From Psychrobacter sp. AH5 (GTDB lineage Bacteria; Pseudomonadota; Gammaproteobacteria; Pseudomonadales; Moraxellaceae): 64,000 nucleotides of DNA. The stretch's first letter is position 1. Each line of letters starts with the position of its first letter. Positions 48,090 through 58,309 of this stretch are shown here, piece by piece. Below the pieces are notes generated by a model. The model searched no databases. It saw only the letters and a list, made by a program, of their open reading frames with translations, and was not told the DNA's origin. The stretch is from NCBI RefSeq assembly GCF_040371085.1, contig NZ_JAMBMT010000001.1, forward strand, positions 496,001-560,000, in the 5' to 3' direction. The position numbers were made by a program, and so were the translations under genes.

Positions 48090-49748
48090 TTACCAAAAGC
48101 TAGTAGCGTTCTGCATTTTATCCAAGCGTTTTTTGCAGCGTTTAGTATCCGCTTTGAGCTGCGCGGAAAACCAGCCAGCGCCATACAATGCATTGGCATC
48201 TATACTGGATTTTTGCTGATAATAGTGCTGATAGTGATTATTATCTATAGACTCTCCAAGCACTTGCTGCGCTTTTTTTAGCCGCTTAAGCCAGCGCTTA
48301 GTTTTCTTTTTTGAATACAGCGGCGCAGCAAACTCGCTAATGTAGCGCATTTTTTTAATCTGTCTACGTAGTTTATGCTGAGTCTGCGCCGCCGTCTGCA
48401 AATCATTTGCATCGTTTGTTAGGTTGCCACTGTTATTACTATCATTGTTTTCGTTACTATTGGCTTTATTTTCTACAAATTCACTCTCTTTAGCGTCTTT
48501 ATTTACAAAACCAAGGTCTTCAAAGTCATGCGCCGCCTCAAGCAGCTTAATATGTTGTTTGGAGAGTACTTTTGCTAATTTATCTTTAGCCTTTTTATCA
48601 GCTTTTGCCTCAAGAGTGACATCACTCATCGTAAAGTCGATAAGCTCAAGTAAGGTGAGCTGAAAGTCATTAGCACGTACCGCATCGATAGGCTTGATCT
48701 TTATCTGATTATTCTCAGCGCTCCAATCTACTTTTGGCGCGCCAGAGTGCTGTAGTCTAGGTTCTATATCGCCACTTAAATAAGCAATTTGGCGATAGTC
48801 GCCAAGTAAGCTAGCCGTTTGTTTTAGGATAGCCAACCATTCTGGATTGAGCTGTTCAGAGAACTTTTTGAAAGCCTTTAGCGCGGTACGCAGCCGCTGT
48901 AACCCTATACGTAGCTGCAATACGTGCTCAAGATCATCGCTACCATCGGCAATAGCGCTGCTATTAGGTAGTATTTGTAATAGACAATTATGCACGGCAG
49001 CACGGATGAACGCTGGCATGCTAATGTCTTGCTCAAAGGCTAATTGCTTGACGTTAGCTCTAACCGCTGGACTGTAATCACAGTCATTAATAAGTAGACC
49101 ACCACGCTCAGCTTTGGTCACGGTGGAGAGACACAATTTATAGCGTTTGCACCACACTTTGGCAGTGGTAAATAAAAAATCCAACTCGCCTGATACTAAC
49201 TCAAACTCTATCTCTTGAATACTTTGTGTGCTCGATTCATCATCGCCATGGATGATTTTGCCATAATCGTAGGCGACTTCAATGGTGCTAGCTTTGTCTT
49301 GCTTATCGCTATCGTCTTTTTTATCCTCATCAACCAATAGGCGAGTAGTACGCTCAACGTCAGTGACGTATTGACGAGTTAGTTTTTTCGCTAGTTTTTT
49401 GAGTTTAAAATCGGCAAGAGCAGGGGCAATGGCAGTCTCTTTGTAAATGGATAAATCCGGCAATAAGCTATCGGTCCTCAGCATAGCTGCTACTTGCTCG
49501 TTATCTAAAATCATATTGTGCTCTAAGCGCGCCGCAATGCCATCACCGCGCGCTTTTATAGTTTGTACCCACTCCTGTCCTTCACGGCGAATACGCAGAC
49601 CAATGCCATGTTTGGCAAGCTCTTGCTTTGGCGTATCAAAATAATGGGCAGACATTAGAGTAACCTCTGATGACTTTACTTTTACTTGGCGCATAAGACC
49701 TTTTAGGCGGGCTTGTGGAACCAAAAATCTCAATTCAATCTCTTGCAT
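48090..49748 (-). CDS. CYTH-CHAD domain protein (inorganic triphosphatase/polyphosphate-binding type)
   Basis: A two-domain cytoplasmic protein. The CYTH domain (1-200) starts EIELRF, so the usual ExExK metal motif has Arg in place of Lys; it also has IRREGQEWVQTIKARGDG. The CHAD domain (about 235-540) is helical and His/Lys/Arg rich, with LRIGLQRLRTALKAFK and LRRQIKKMRYISEFAAP, typical of polyphosphate binding. A Glu/Asn/Ser-rich loop splits the CHAD domain. ATG at 49748 has GGGAG 7 bases upstream; a frame start at 49760 overlaps it. It may relate to polyphosphate metabolism with ppk1. Confidence 0.85.
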   Translation of the reverse strand: MQEIELRFLVPQARLKGLMRQVKVKSSEVTLMSAHYFDTPKQELAKHGIGLRIRREGQEWVQTIKARGDGIAARLEHNMILDNEQVAAMLRTDSLLPDLSIYKETAIAPALADFKLKKLAKKLTRQYVTDVERTTRLLVDEDKKDDSDKQDKASTIEVAYDYGKIIHGDDESSTQSIQEIEFELVSGELDFLFTTAKVWCKRYKLCLSTVTKAERGGLLINDCDYSPAVRANVKQLAFEQDISMPAFIRAAVHNCLLQILPNSSAIADGSDDLEHVLQLRIGLQRLRTALKAFKKFSEQLNPEWLAILKQTASLLGDYRQIAYLSGDIEPRLQHSGAPKVDWSAENNQIKIKPIDAVRANDFQLTLLELIDFTMSDVTLEAKADKKAKDKLAKVLSKQHIKLLEAAHDFEDLGFVNKDAKESEFVENKANSNENNDSNNSGNLTNDANDLQTAAQTQHKLRRQIKKMRYISEFAAPLYSKKKTKRWLKRLKKAQQVLGESIDNNHYQHYYQQKSSIDANALYGAGWFSAQLKADTKRCKKRLDKMQNATSFW

Positions 49749-49887
49749 GATGTCTCCCATCCTTTTTATAGTAGCTACGTTGTCTCTATCGTATGAAAGC
49801 TTGCGACTAATGACAAGTAAAGTTTTATCGCTTATAACAAGCGAGCGGTTTAGGGTTCAGTGATCTCAATAGATTTTGTACCATAAT

Positions 49888-49918
49888 AAAAAAGCCGCCC
49901 TACATGATGTAGAGCGGC
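49888..49918 (-). terminator. terminator of aceA
   Basis: Minus-strand arms GCCGCTCTACA / TGTAGGGCGGC (one wobble) with a three-base loop and a T6 tail, about 38 bases after the aceA stop. Confidence 0.88.
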
Positions 49919-49955
49919 TCTTAGTTAACAAGTCAGGCTATGTATAAATGATAGC

Positions 49956-51545
49956 TTAGCCGAACTGGTTCATAGTGTTTTTGCCACCACCCGCTTTTAG
50001 CGCGTTGTCACCTGAGAAGATCTCTTTGTGATCATCACCGATGTCAGAACCCGCCATAGCTTGGTGCTTAACGCAAGCGATACCTTCACGGATCTCTTTA
50101 CGCTGTACGCCGGCTGCATAAGCAAGCATACCGTCTTCACCGAAGTAACCTTTGGCTAGGTTATGCACTTCTAGTGCTGCTGTGTGGTAAGTCGGTAGCG
50201 TGATTAAGTGATGGAAAACACCTGCTTCGCGTGCAGCATCTTTTTGGAAGTTTTTCGCGGCTTCATCGGCAGCAGCATCAAGCTCAGTACCGTCGTAATC
50301 AGCACTCATTAAGTTATCTTTATCGTAGGCTGAGATGTCTTTGCCTTCTTCTTCCCAGCGAGCGATGATTTGCTTACGGAAGTTTAGCGTCCAGTTGAAC
50401 GATGGGCTGTTGTTATAAACTAGCTTCGCTTTTGGCTGCTGCTCTTTGATACGGTCAACCATCATTTTGATGTGAGCAACGTCTGGAGTAGGCGTTTCGA
50501 TCCAAAGTAGATCAGCACCGTTCTCAAGAGCGGTCACACAGTCAAGAACAACGCGGTCGATGTTCGTTTCTTCGCGGAACTGGTATAGACCGTTAGCTAG
50601 ACGTACTGGACGTACCAATTTGCCGTCATGCTTAAGTAGACTATCATTCTCGTTAGCTTGATCAAGAGTGATCTCTTCCATCTCGATAAAGTCGATGTAT
50701 TTAGAAGCTAAATCACCTGGCTCTTGTGATACTGGAATTTTTTGGGTGAGTGAAGCCCCTTCAGAGTCAGTACGAGCAACGATGATACCGTTTTCAACAC
50801 CTAGCTCTAAGAATGCATAACGTAATGCATTGATCTTAGCGATATAATCTTCATGCGGTACGGTTACTTTACCAGCTTGGTGACCACACTGCTTAGCGTC
50901 AGAAACTTGGTTTTCGATCTGTAGCGCACAAGCACCTGCTTCGATGATCTTTTTAGCCAATAAGTAAGTCGCTTCTTCGTTACCGAAACCGGCATCGATA
51001 TCAGCAATGATTGGCACGACATGCGACTCAAAGTTATCGATCTTATCTTGGATAGCTTTAGTATCTTGACCAGCTTCTTCAGCAGCATTTAGCTCACGGA
51101 AGTAGTCGTTTAATACTTTGGTATCCGCTTGACGCAAGAAAGTATAGATCTCTTCAACTAGCTTAGGAACCGCTGTCTTTTCATGCATAGATTGGTCAGG
51201 TAGAGGACCAAACTCTGAGCGTAGAGCTGCTACCATCCAGCCTGATAAATAGATGTATTTTTTAGAAGTGGTGTTGAAGTATTTTTTGTTAGCATACATG
51301 GTTTGCTGAGCGATGAAACCATGCCATGCGCCTAAAGACTGAGTGTACTGAGAAGTATCATTATCATACTCTTCCATATCTTTACGCATGATGTCTGCGG
51401 TGTATTTTGCAATGTCTAAACCAGTCTTGAAACGATTTTGTACCATCATACGAGCAGCATCACTTTCGCTGATGTTCTGCCAGTTGCCGTGCTTTTGCTT
51501 TAGTTCGCGTACTAAATCGAGTGCTGACTTATAAGTTGTTGACAT
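49956..51545 (-). CDS. aceA: isocitrate lyase
   Basis: It splits isocitrate into succinate and glyoxylate, the first step of the glyoxylate bypass. At 529 residues it belongs to the longer isocitrate lyase type found in Pseudomonas and Acinetobacter rather than the E. coli type. Substrate and Mg2+ motifs include IIADIDAGFGNEEATY, the catalytic Cys220 in AKQCGHQAGK, IVARTDSEGA and LWIETPTPD. The first ATG follows AAGGAGA. A C8/G8 run lies just upstream of the ribosome binding site. Malate synthase is elsewhere in the window. Confidence 0.95.
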   Translation of the reverse strand: MSTTYKSALDLVRELKQKHGNWQNISESDAARMMVQNRFKTGLDIAKYTADIMRKDMEEYDNDTSQYTQSLGAWHGFIAQQTMYANKKYFNTTSKKYIYLSGWMVAALRSEFGPLPDQSMHEKTAVPKLVEEIYTFLRQADTKVLNDYFRELNAAEEAGQDTKAIQDKIDNFESHVVPIIADIDAGFGNEEATYLLAKKIIEAGACALQIENQVSDAKQCGHQAGKVTVPHEDYIAKINALRYAFLELGVENGIIVARTDSEGASLTQKIPVSQEPGDLASKYIDFIEMEEITLDQANENDSLLKHDGKLVRPVRLANGLYQFREETNIDRVVLDCVTALENGADLLWIETPTPDVAHIKMMVDRIKEQQPKAKLVYNNSPSFNWTLNFRKQIIARWEEEGKDISAYDKDNLMSADYDGTELDAAADEAAKNFQKDAAREAGVFHHLITLPTYHTAALEVHNLAKGYFGEDGMLAYAAGVQRKEIREGIACVKHQAMAGSDIGDDHKEIFSGDNALKAGGGKNTMNQFG

Positions 51546-52258
51546 GTATTGTCTCCTTGGTGGGGGGGGTGAAAACGAGCTTTATTTAAGCAAAAAAGAG
51601 TATTACTGCGATTGTTGTCACTATTATATTTGACGTGGTTTGACCAAAGGTCATTTGTCTTGTAGCAGTCATCCTAACGATATTAATGATAATTTTAATA
51701 CTGAAGGCGACTTATACCGCAGATTGGAACTGCAGATTGGATAGCGGTCTAATGATTAAAAAACACAGTCAAAAACTAATAAATACAAATGTTCTTAAAT
51801 ATTAGGCCTATTACCCTAAACAAACCTACTGATAAATACAAGGGGGTTGAGTAAAATTATTTAATTTATTATCTATCTAACCCCAGTTATGGGCGACTAA
51901 TGGCTAAGATAAGTATTACGATACTAGCGCTACTACTTGTTATTAGTAAGAAATGCTACAATATCTTGGTTTATTAGACTTCTAGCTGGCCGGCCTAGTT
52001 AACTTTGTAATTCACTATAGTCACTTTAATATAATTTATCTAATTTATGATTGTTATCTTTGGTATTCACTAACTGTATAGTATAATAAAATCATAAGCT
52101 TATGCACGATATATAAGCTAAAGGACGACCTTTTGATAACTTGATTGATCACAGTATTCAAAAGATAAATAGCGCTTAGAGCAGGGTTACTTATACAACA
52201 CTAGCAAAATTAGTAACAAGATTAAGAGTCATTTACTATAGAGTAAAGAGAAATACAT
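51546..52258. promoter_or_regulatory. long intergenic region between aceA and the LysR gene
   Basis: 713 bases, AT-rich, no credible gene. It contains a G8 tract (51562-51569), the palindrome TGACCAAAGGTCA (51641-51653) and a direct repeat GCAGATTGGA (51719-51728, 51732-51741). These are candidate operators for aceA or for the divergent LysR regulator. None is tied to a known regulator. Confidence 0.4.
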
Positions 52259-53248
52259 ATGAATTTGCAGCGGGTTGATCTGAATTTATTAGTACATTTG
52301 GATGTATTATTACGAGAAAAAAACGTCACACGTGCTGCTGAACAATTAGGTATCACTCAGCCTGCTATGAGTAATATTCTGCGCCGCTTGCGTAAATTAT
52401 TTAATGATCCCTTATTAGTGCGTTCATCTGAGGGTATGACACCGACTGAGCGGGCGCTTGAGCTGCAACCGCGTATCCGCGAAATCCTAGCGGACTTGAC
52501 CCAAGTATTGGAGCCGCGTACTGAGTTTCGACCCTATAGTACCTCGCGTGTGTTTCGCATTATGACCTCAGATTATGCTGAGGCGACTTTAGTACCAAAA
52601 CTAGTCAAAGCGCTGCGTTCTGAAGCGCCCAATGTGATTTTGGACTTTTTGACGCCATCTGATGTCTCTTATCGCGATATGGAGCAGGGGCGGGTAGATT
52701 TGGCGATTAACCGCTTTAATGAGATACCACAAAGCTTCCATCAAGTACTGGTGTGGCGCGATACCTTTAGTTGTTTACTATCTGCCGATAGCCCTTATGC
52801 CAATCGCTTCAATCTCAAAAATTACTTAAAAGGTCAACACGTTTGGGTATCTAAGACCGGTATGGGCGTGGGTTTTGGGGTTAATCCTGAGAAATCCGGC
52901 GGCCTAGGATCAATCGATCAAGCACTGCAGCGTTTAGGTCAAAAGCGCCAAATCAGTGTTTTTACCCGCCATTATCAGATGCCAGCTATGCTTGCCGCCA
53001 ATAAAGATCTTATTGCTACTTTGCCAACGCGCGTTGCTCGTATGCAGGCTACCAATGATAGTATTATTATGAAAGAGCCGCCGTTTTTTATCCCTGAGTT
53101 TGAGCTGACGATGGCTTGGTCGCCTTTATTGCAGCATCATCCAGCGCATCGCTGGTTACGTCAATTGATTATGCATGTGGCTCGGCAAGTAGTCGCCGAA
53201 GAGGAAGAGCAGCAGCACGATATACCAGTGATTAATCATTTATTTTGA
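52259..53248 (+). CDS. LysR-family transcriptional regulator
   Basis: A DNA-binding regulator of 329 residues. The N-terminal winged helix (LNLLVHLDVLLREKNVTRAAEQLGITQPAMSNILRRLRKLFNDPLLVR) is followed by a substrate-binding domain that starts YSTSRVFRIMTSDYAE. The NodD/LeuO-like arrangement is typical of short-ligand sensors. The effector is not readable. It is divergent from aceA across a 713-base gap and upstream of a succinate-semialdehyde dehydrogenase gene, so either may be a target. AAAGAG lies before the ATG. A terminator follows. Confidence 0.92.
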   Translation: MNLQRVDLNLLVHLDVLLREKNVTRAAEQLGITQPAMSNILRRLRKLFNDPLLVRSSEGMTPTERALELQPRIREILADLTQVLEPRTEFRPYSTSRVFRIMTSDYAEATLVPKLVKALRSEAPNVILDFLTPSDVSYRDMEQGRVDLAINRFNEIPQSFHQVLVWRDTFSCLLSADSPYANRFNLKNYLKGQHVWVSKTGMGVGFGVNPEKSGGLGSIDQALQRLGQKRQISVFTRHYQMPAMLAANKDLIATLPTRVARMQATNDSIIMKEPPFFIPEFELTMAWSPLLQHHPAHRWLRQLIMHVARQVVAEEEEQQHDIPVINHLF

Positions 53249-53305
53249 TAGATACGTTAAAGCGAGTTTTATAACGCTAATAAAATAAGATTAATATAAT
53301 TACAG

Positions 53306-53330
53306 AGTCAGCCATCGTGCTGGCTTTTTT
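53306..53330 (+). terminator. terminator after the LysR gene
   Basis: AGTCAGC / GCTGGCT stem (one wobble), 6-base loop, T6. Confidence 0.65.
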
Positions 53331-53583
53331 ATGAGTTAGTTTTTGTACATTGCTGTTTGGAATAATTTTAGAATTTCTGTCGCAAGCTTTATTAAGCTTA
53401 TCTTTATACTTGAGTCACATTGTTAACATGCCCTGCACATTTCTTTATATCTTGTAAAATTGCGAGGAAGATATTTTGTTATGATAATTGAGTACCAATA
53501 AAAAGTATTCAGTAAGAAGTATTTAGCAAATAAATATCTTATCAGTAAATGCAACCTACAAATATAAATAAGGAATATAAATC

Positions 53584-54975
53584 ATGGCAGATATTACTAC
53601 TGTGAACCCTGCAACGGGCGAAAAAATTAAAGAATACAACTATATGAGCAATGATGAGGTCAACAAGATTGTTGAAGCCTCACATAATGCTTTTTTGCAA
53701 TGGCGTAAAACCAGTCATGAAGAGCGTGCAAAGGTTATTAATTCGATTGGCGAAACTTTGATGAAGTACAAAGAAGAGCTATCAAAATTAATGACTGAAG
53801 AGCGCGGTAAGCTTTATAGTCAAAGCCTAGAAGAGATTGACTTATGTAAATCTATTTGTGACTACACGGCTGAGAAAGGTGTGACGGCTCTAGCGGATGA
53901 TGAGCGCGATGTGGAAGGGCTAAAAAAAGGGATTGTCACTTATCAGCCTATCGGGGTGATTTATGGTATGCAGCCTTGGAATTTTCCAGCGTATCAGGTA
54001 TTTCGTTATACTATCGCCAACCTGATGGCAGGTAATAGTATTTTGTTAAAACATGCCTCAAACGTTACTGGTTCAGGTTTATTGATCGAAAAAATCTTCC
54101 ATGAGTCTGACTTGCCAAACGATTTGTTCCGTACTATTTTGATCGACCATGATCAGTCAGAAGAGCTGATTGGCCATGACAAAGTGCGCGGTGTTACCTT
54201 AACGGGTAGTGATGGGGCGGGTAGTATAGTTGGCCAACAAGCGGCTAAAGTTATCAAAAAGTCTGTTTTAGAATTAGGCTCTAACGATGCTTTTATCGTA
54301 CTAGAAGATGCTGATTTGGACGTAGCTGTAGAGGTTTGTGCCAATGCTCGTCTTTATAACAATGGTGAGACTTGCGTGGCCGCTAAGCGCTTTATCGTAG
54401 TCGATAGCTTATATGATGAGTTCCGTAAGCGTATTGTTGAGGTGTTCGAAAACACCAAATACGGCGACCCAATGAGTGAGGACTCAGATATCGGTGCGAT
54501 GGCGCGTAAAGATTTACAAGAGAAGCTGCACAAGCAAGTCGAGGAAAGTGTCGAAAAAGGCGCGACAATCGCGGTTGGCGGTAAACTGCCAGAGGGTAAA
54601 GCAAGCTTTTATCCAGCGACTATTTTGGAGAACATTGAAAAAGGTCAGCCTGCTTATGATGATGAGTTATTTGGTCCAGTAGCTTCATTGATCCGCGCTA
54701 AAGATCAAGAAGACGCCTTACGTATCGCTAATGACAGCCGTTATGGTCTAGGCGGCGCTATCTTCTCAAAAGATGAGGATAAAGCGATTCGCTTAGCAAG
54801 CGAGCAGTTCGATACCGGTATGGTCTATATCAACGGTTTCGGCTTGGCTAACGCTGCCATGCCATTTGGCGGTGTGAAGAACTCAGGCTATGGCCGCGAA
54901 CATGGTGGCTTTGGTATTAAAGAGTTTGTTAATATCAAAGGCGTTCACGTTTTGAATCCAAATGCTGATGCTTAA
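53584..54975 (+). CDS. NAD(P)-dependent succinate-semialdehyde dehydrogenase (aldehyde dehydrogenase family)
   Basis: It oxidises succinate semialdehyde to succinate. The 463 residues have GMQPWNFPAYQVFRY (cofactor/active site), TLTGSDGAGSIVGQQAAKVIKKSVLELGSNDAFIV (catalytic Glu), NNGETCVAAKR with the nucleophilic Cys, and PFGGVKNSGYGREHGGFGIKEFVNIKGVHV. Length and motifs are closest to the YneI/Sad type. Other short-chain aldehydes are possible. AAGGA lies before the ATG. No GABA transaminase gene is adjacent. Confidence 0.88.
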   Translation: MADITTVNPATGEKIKEYNYMSNDEVNKIVEASHNAFLQWRKTSHEERAKVINSIGETLMKYKEELSKLMTEERGKLYSQSLEEIDLCKSICDYTAEKGVTALADDERDVEGLKKGIVTYQPIGVIYGMQPWNFPAYQVFRYTIANLMAGNSILLKHASNVTGSGLLIEKIFHESDLPNDLFRTILIDHDQSEELIGHDKVRGVTLTGSDGAGSIVGQQAAKVIKKSVLELGSNDAFIVLEDADLDVAVEVCANARLYNNGETCVAAKRFIVVDSLYDEFRKRIVEVFENTKYGDPMSEDSDIGAMARKDLQEKLHKQVEESVEKGATIAVGGKLPEGKASFYPATILENIEKGQPAYDDELFGPVASLIRAKDQEDALRIANDSRYGLGGAIFSKDEDKAIRLASEQFDTGMVYINGFGLANAAMPFGGVKNSGYGREHGGFGIKEFVNIKGVHVLNPNADA

Positions 54976-55034
54976 TTGAGACTTTTAGGTAGTAATTATT
55001 AACCATACCTAGTTTTATTTAGTTTAAATATAGC

Positions 55035-55078
55035 AAAGCCCAATTTGACTTAGTAATAAGTTTGAATTGGGCTTTTTT
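55035..55078 (+). terminator. terminator after the aldehyde dehydrogenase gene
   Basis: Arms AAAGCCCAATT / AATTGGGCTTT around an 18-20 base loop with a T6 tail. Confidence 0.85.
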
Positions 55079-55103
55079 ATGCTTGAGTGTTTTAAGGCTC
55101 AAT

Positions 55104-55808
55104 TTAGTTATCCAAAAAGAGCTTGAGCGGTAGTGACGGTAGATAGTCGTTGTTTGTAAATGATAAAGTATCAAGGGAGATAACTTGCTTAGCTATCAGT
55201 AAAATAGTCCAAGGGAGCAGCTGATGTTCAAGCTTTTGTACGCGTTTTTGTAGGCTAGCTGCATTATCTTTCGCTGATAAACTAAGCAGCGCTTGGGTTA
55301 GAACCGCTCCTGCATCCAGCTCAGCGGTCACCACGTGAATACTACAGCCGTGATAGCGCTCGCCTGCAGTGATGACTCTTTGATGAGTATCAAGCCCTTT
55401 ATAGGCAGGAAGCAAAGAGGGGTGCAAATTAATCATCGGTGCTGGCACATTATTGATAAAGTCGCTGCTTAATACCCGCATAAAACCAGCTAATACAATC
55501 AAATCCGGCTGCCAGTCTTGCAGCTGTACGCTAGCATGACGCTCAAAGGTCTTGATCGTCATGCGTTTGCCACTATCGGTATGCGAAAAGATAGCCACTG
55601 GAATATGGGCTTGCTGAGCGCGAGTGATCGCATAAGCGTCCGCGCGATTGCTGATGACACCGACTATCTCGATAGGTAGCTTGCCGGATTGCATAGCGTC
55701 TATTAGTACTTGCAAGTTACTGCCGCTACCAGACACTAATACGGCCACGCGTAATGGTTTATTTTTTATATCTTTCGCTACGAAGCTTGATGAATCACTT
55801 TTTGACAT
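55104..55808 (-). CDS. purN: phosphoribosylglycinamide formyltransferase 1
   Basis: It formylates GAR with 10-formyl-THF in purine synthesis. At 234 residues it is slightly longer than E. coli PurN owing to an N-terminal leader. VLVSGSGSNLQVLIDAM binds the ribose-phosphate, NLHPSLLPAYKG holds the catalytic Asn/His, and HVVTAELDAGAVLTQ contains the catalytic Asp. Its ATG overlaps the stop of purM by one base (TAATG), so the two are translationally coupled. Confidence 0.95.
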   Translation of the reverse strand: MSKSDSSSFVAKDIKNKPLRVAVLVSGSGSNLQVLIDAMQSGKLPIEIVGVISNRADAYAITRAQQAHIPVAIFSHTDSGKRMTIKTFERHASVQLQDWQPDLIVLAGFMRVLSSDFINNVPAPMINLHPSLLPAYKGLDTHQRVITAGERYHGCSIHVVTAELDAGAVLTQALLSLSAKDNAASLQKRVQKLEHQLLPWTILLIAKQVISLDTLSFTNNDYLPSLPLKLFLDN

Positions 55809-56857
55809 TAATGATAAACCACTGCGTCAGCGTCGCGGCTGATCATCTCACCAATTTGCCAAGCTTTTTCGCCCGCGTTAGTCAAAACCTCAATCGCTTG
55901 CTCAGCATGCTGTTTTGGTAGCACAATCACAAAGCCAACCCCGCAGTTAAAGGTGCGGTACATCTCGCTTTGAGCGATATTGCCTTCTTTTTGTAGCCAG
56001 TTGAATAACTCAGAGAATTGCCAGCTATCTGTATCGATACTAGCGGCTAGATGGTCCGGTAGCACGCGTGGTAAGTTATCGGTTAAACCGCCGCCGGTGA
56101 TATGTGACATAGCATGTAGCGCTGAGCTACCAAGGGCATCCTGCAAGGCTTTGATTGCTTTGACATAGATACGGGTCGGTGCCATTAGCGCATCAGAGAT
56201 CGGCTGACCGTCTAGCTGCATATCGCTATTAGTGACGTCAATGCCGCTGACTTCGATGACTTTACGAGCTAAAGAGTAGCCGTTTGAATGCGCGCCGCTA
56301 GAAGAAAGCGCAATCAGCACATCACCTTCGCTGACATTCTCACCCGTGATGACCTCAGATTCTTCAACCACGCCAACACAAAAACCGGCTAGATCATAAT
56401 CTTCATCTTGATACATGCCTGGCATCTCAGCGGTCTCGCCGCCAATCAGCGCACAATTAGCCAGCTTACAGCCCTCACCAATGCCAGTTACGACTGTCGC
56501 TGCTGTATCAACATCGAGCTTGCCCGTCGCATAGTAATCCAAGAAGAATAACGGCTCAGCACCGCATACCAGCAGATCATTGACACACATAGCGACTAGA
56601 TCAATCCCGATAGTATCGTGACGACCCAGCTGCAAAGCTAGCTTGAGCTTAGTGCCAACGCCGTCAGTACCTGAGACTAGTAGCGGTGAGGTATAGCCAG
56701 TAGGGATACGGCAGAGCGCGCCAAAACCACCAAGCCCGCCAACCACTTCAGGACGCGAGGTGGCTTTTGCCACGGATTTGATACGCTGTACCAACGCATC
56801 ACCGGCATCAATATCAACACCAGCATCTTTGTAGCTTAAAGAAGGCTTGTCACTCAT
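55808..56857 (-). CDS. purM: phosphoribosylformylglycinamidine cyclo-ligase
   Basis: It closes the imidazole ring of AIR with ATP. The enzyme proper starts at ATG 56857 ([20 protein letters not shown]). The frame to 56950 has no ribosome binding site, while GTGAGA precedes this one; the ATG two codons upstream at 56863 is also possible. Core motifs are [17 protein letters not shown] [54 protein letters not shown] and [14 protein letters not shown]. It forms the operon purM-purN and diverges from perM. Confidence 0.95.
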   Translation of the reverse strand: MSDKPSLSYKDAGVDIDAGDALVQRIKSVAKATSRPEVVGGLGGFGALCRIPTGYTSPLLVSGTDGVGTKLKLALQLGRHDTIGIDLVAMCVNDLLVCGAEPLFFLDYYATGKLDVDTAATVVTGIGEGCKLANCALIGGETAEMPGMYQDEDYDLAGFCVGVVEESEVITGENVSEGDVLIALSSSGAHSNGYSLARKVIEVSGIDVTNSDMQLDGQPISDALMAPTRIYVKAIKALQDALGSSALHAMSHITGGGLTDNLPRVLPDHLAASIDTDSWQFSELFNWLQKEGNIAQSEMYRTFNCGVGFVIVLPKQHAEQAIEVLTNAGEKAWQIGEMISRDADAVVYH

Positions 56858-57165
56858 GGTCATCTCACAGTTAGGATAAGGTAAAAGGGGTCGACGAGGT
56901 AAATGAATTATAATGCGCGCATTATACCCAAAAATAGAGCGCTCTCGCAAAGCAACTTGCCAATAATGTCTATAAATGGCTTATATTTTTTCTAAATAAT
57001 CCTAAAATCAAAAATAAAGTTGCTATACACAAAAATTCACGGCTTTTTTTTTGTACTTTGCGATAATACCAGTGCTAGTACTCAAAAGCTGTTTATAGTT
57101 AATTTTCTTAGAACTAGAGTATTTACGATATTATTTACCCCCTCTTACTTGTAGGATTGCTCGCA

Positions 57166-58269
57166 ATGACGGCTCAACCAATAGACCCTTTTTTTCGACG
57201 TTTATTTATCACAGTAGCCATAGTTATAGGGCTGATTTTACTCTACGCGATGACTCCTGTTATCGTGCCATTTATCTGTGCTTTTGTACTTGCCTACCTC
57301 TTTAATCCGCTAGTTAGAACATTATCAAAATATATAAGGCGTTGGCTCGCCATTATTGTGGTTTATAGCGCTATTACCTTGAGTATGGCGTTACTATTAT
57401 GGTGGCTAGTGCCTACGCTATGGCATCAGTTGCAAGCCGCTTGGGATTATCTACCAAAGATCTTGACTTGGTATAATGAAGTTGCAAGAGCATGGGTCGC
57501 TAGTAATATTCGTATTCGTCTGCCAGAGCTTGAGATCAAAGGTTTTTCTGAGACGCTAGTGGATTATATGCAAACTCATTATAGGTTTTCGGATGCTAGC
57601 ACTTGGATGAGTCAGATATTGGCTTCGAGCATGAGCTTTGTCAATAGCGCAGGCTTAATTGTGTTAGTCCCTATTTTGACCTTTTACTTCTTATTTAATT
57701 GGGATAAGCGCTTACTGAGTTGGCAAATGGCTATTCCTCATGCTTATAGCAAACAAGTGATAAGTATTGCTCGCGAATGTGACCGTGCTTTGATGGAATT
57801 TGTCAAAGGTCAGCTGTTAGTGATGGTACTATTAGGGGCGATTTATGCCGTACAATTACAATTGATCGGACTTGAGCTAGGACTTATCATCGGAATGGGC
57901 GCCGGTATTGCCAGCTTCGTACCGTATTTGGGCTTTGGGCTGGGTTTTATCGCCTCTATTATCGCTGGCCTGTTTCAATTCGGGATGGATTGGGTACAGT
58001 TGTCTTTGATTGTTGGTGCGTTCTTGGTAGGTCAGGCGGCTGAGGGTTATATATTACAGCCGTTATTATTGGGAGATAAAATTGGTTTATCGCCATTATG
58101 GGTTATCTTTGCCGTATTAGCCGGCGCTAGTTTGATGGGGTTTGTAGGCATGTTGATTGCTTTACCTGTATCAGCGGTGCTAAATGTACTATTTCGGCAT
58201 TTGTACGCTTATTATCAAAGTACAGACTTTTATCAAGGCCGCAAACAGTTAAGCTTATTTGATAAATAA
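57166..58269 (+). CDS. AI-2E/PerM family permease
   Basis: A polytopic inner-membrane protein of the DUF20 family (PerM, YhhT, TqsA group). It has about 367 residues: two N-terminal helices, a soluble central region, and five to six C-terminal helices (VLVPILTFYFLFNW, GQLLVMVLLGAIYAVQLQLIG, GFVPYLGFGLG-like FVPYLGFGLGFIASIIAGL). Transport substrate is unknown. ATG 57166 follows GTAGGA at 9 bases; the TTG at 57157 is rejected. hda lies 200 bases downstream, as in other members of the order. Confidence 0.88.
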   Translation: MTAQPIDPFFRRLFITVAIVIGLILLYAMTPVIVPFICAFVLAYLFNPLVRTLSKYIRRWLAIIVVYSAITLSMALLLWWLVPTLWHQLQAAWDYLPKILTWYNEVARAWVASNIRIRLPELEIKGFSETLVDYMQTHYRFSDASTWMSQILASSMSFVNSAGLIVLVPILTFYFLFNWDKRLLSWQMAIPHAYSKQVISIARECDRALMEFVKGQLLVMVLLGAIYAVQLQLIGLELGLIIGMGAGIASFVPYLGFGLGFIASIIAGLFQFGMDWVQLSLIVGAFLVGQAAEGYILQPLLLGDKIGLSPLWVIFAVLAGASLMGFVGMLIALPVSAVLNVLFRHLYAYYQSTDFYQGRKQLSLFDK

Positions 58270-58309
58270 TAACAATTGTTAGGGTCTAAAGTAGGGCTTA
58301 AAAGTTGAC

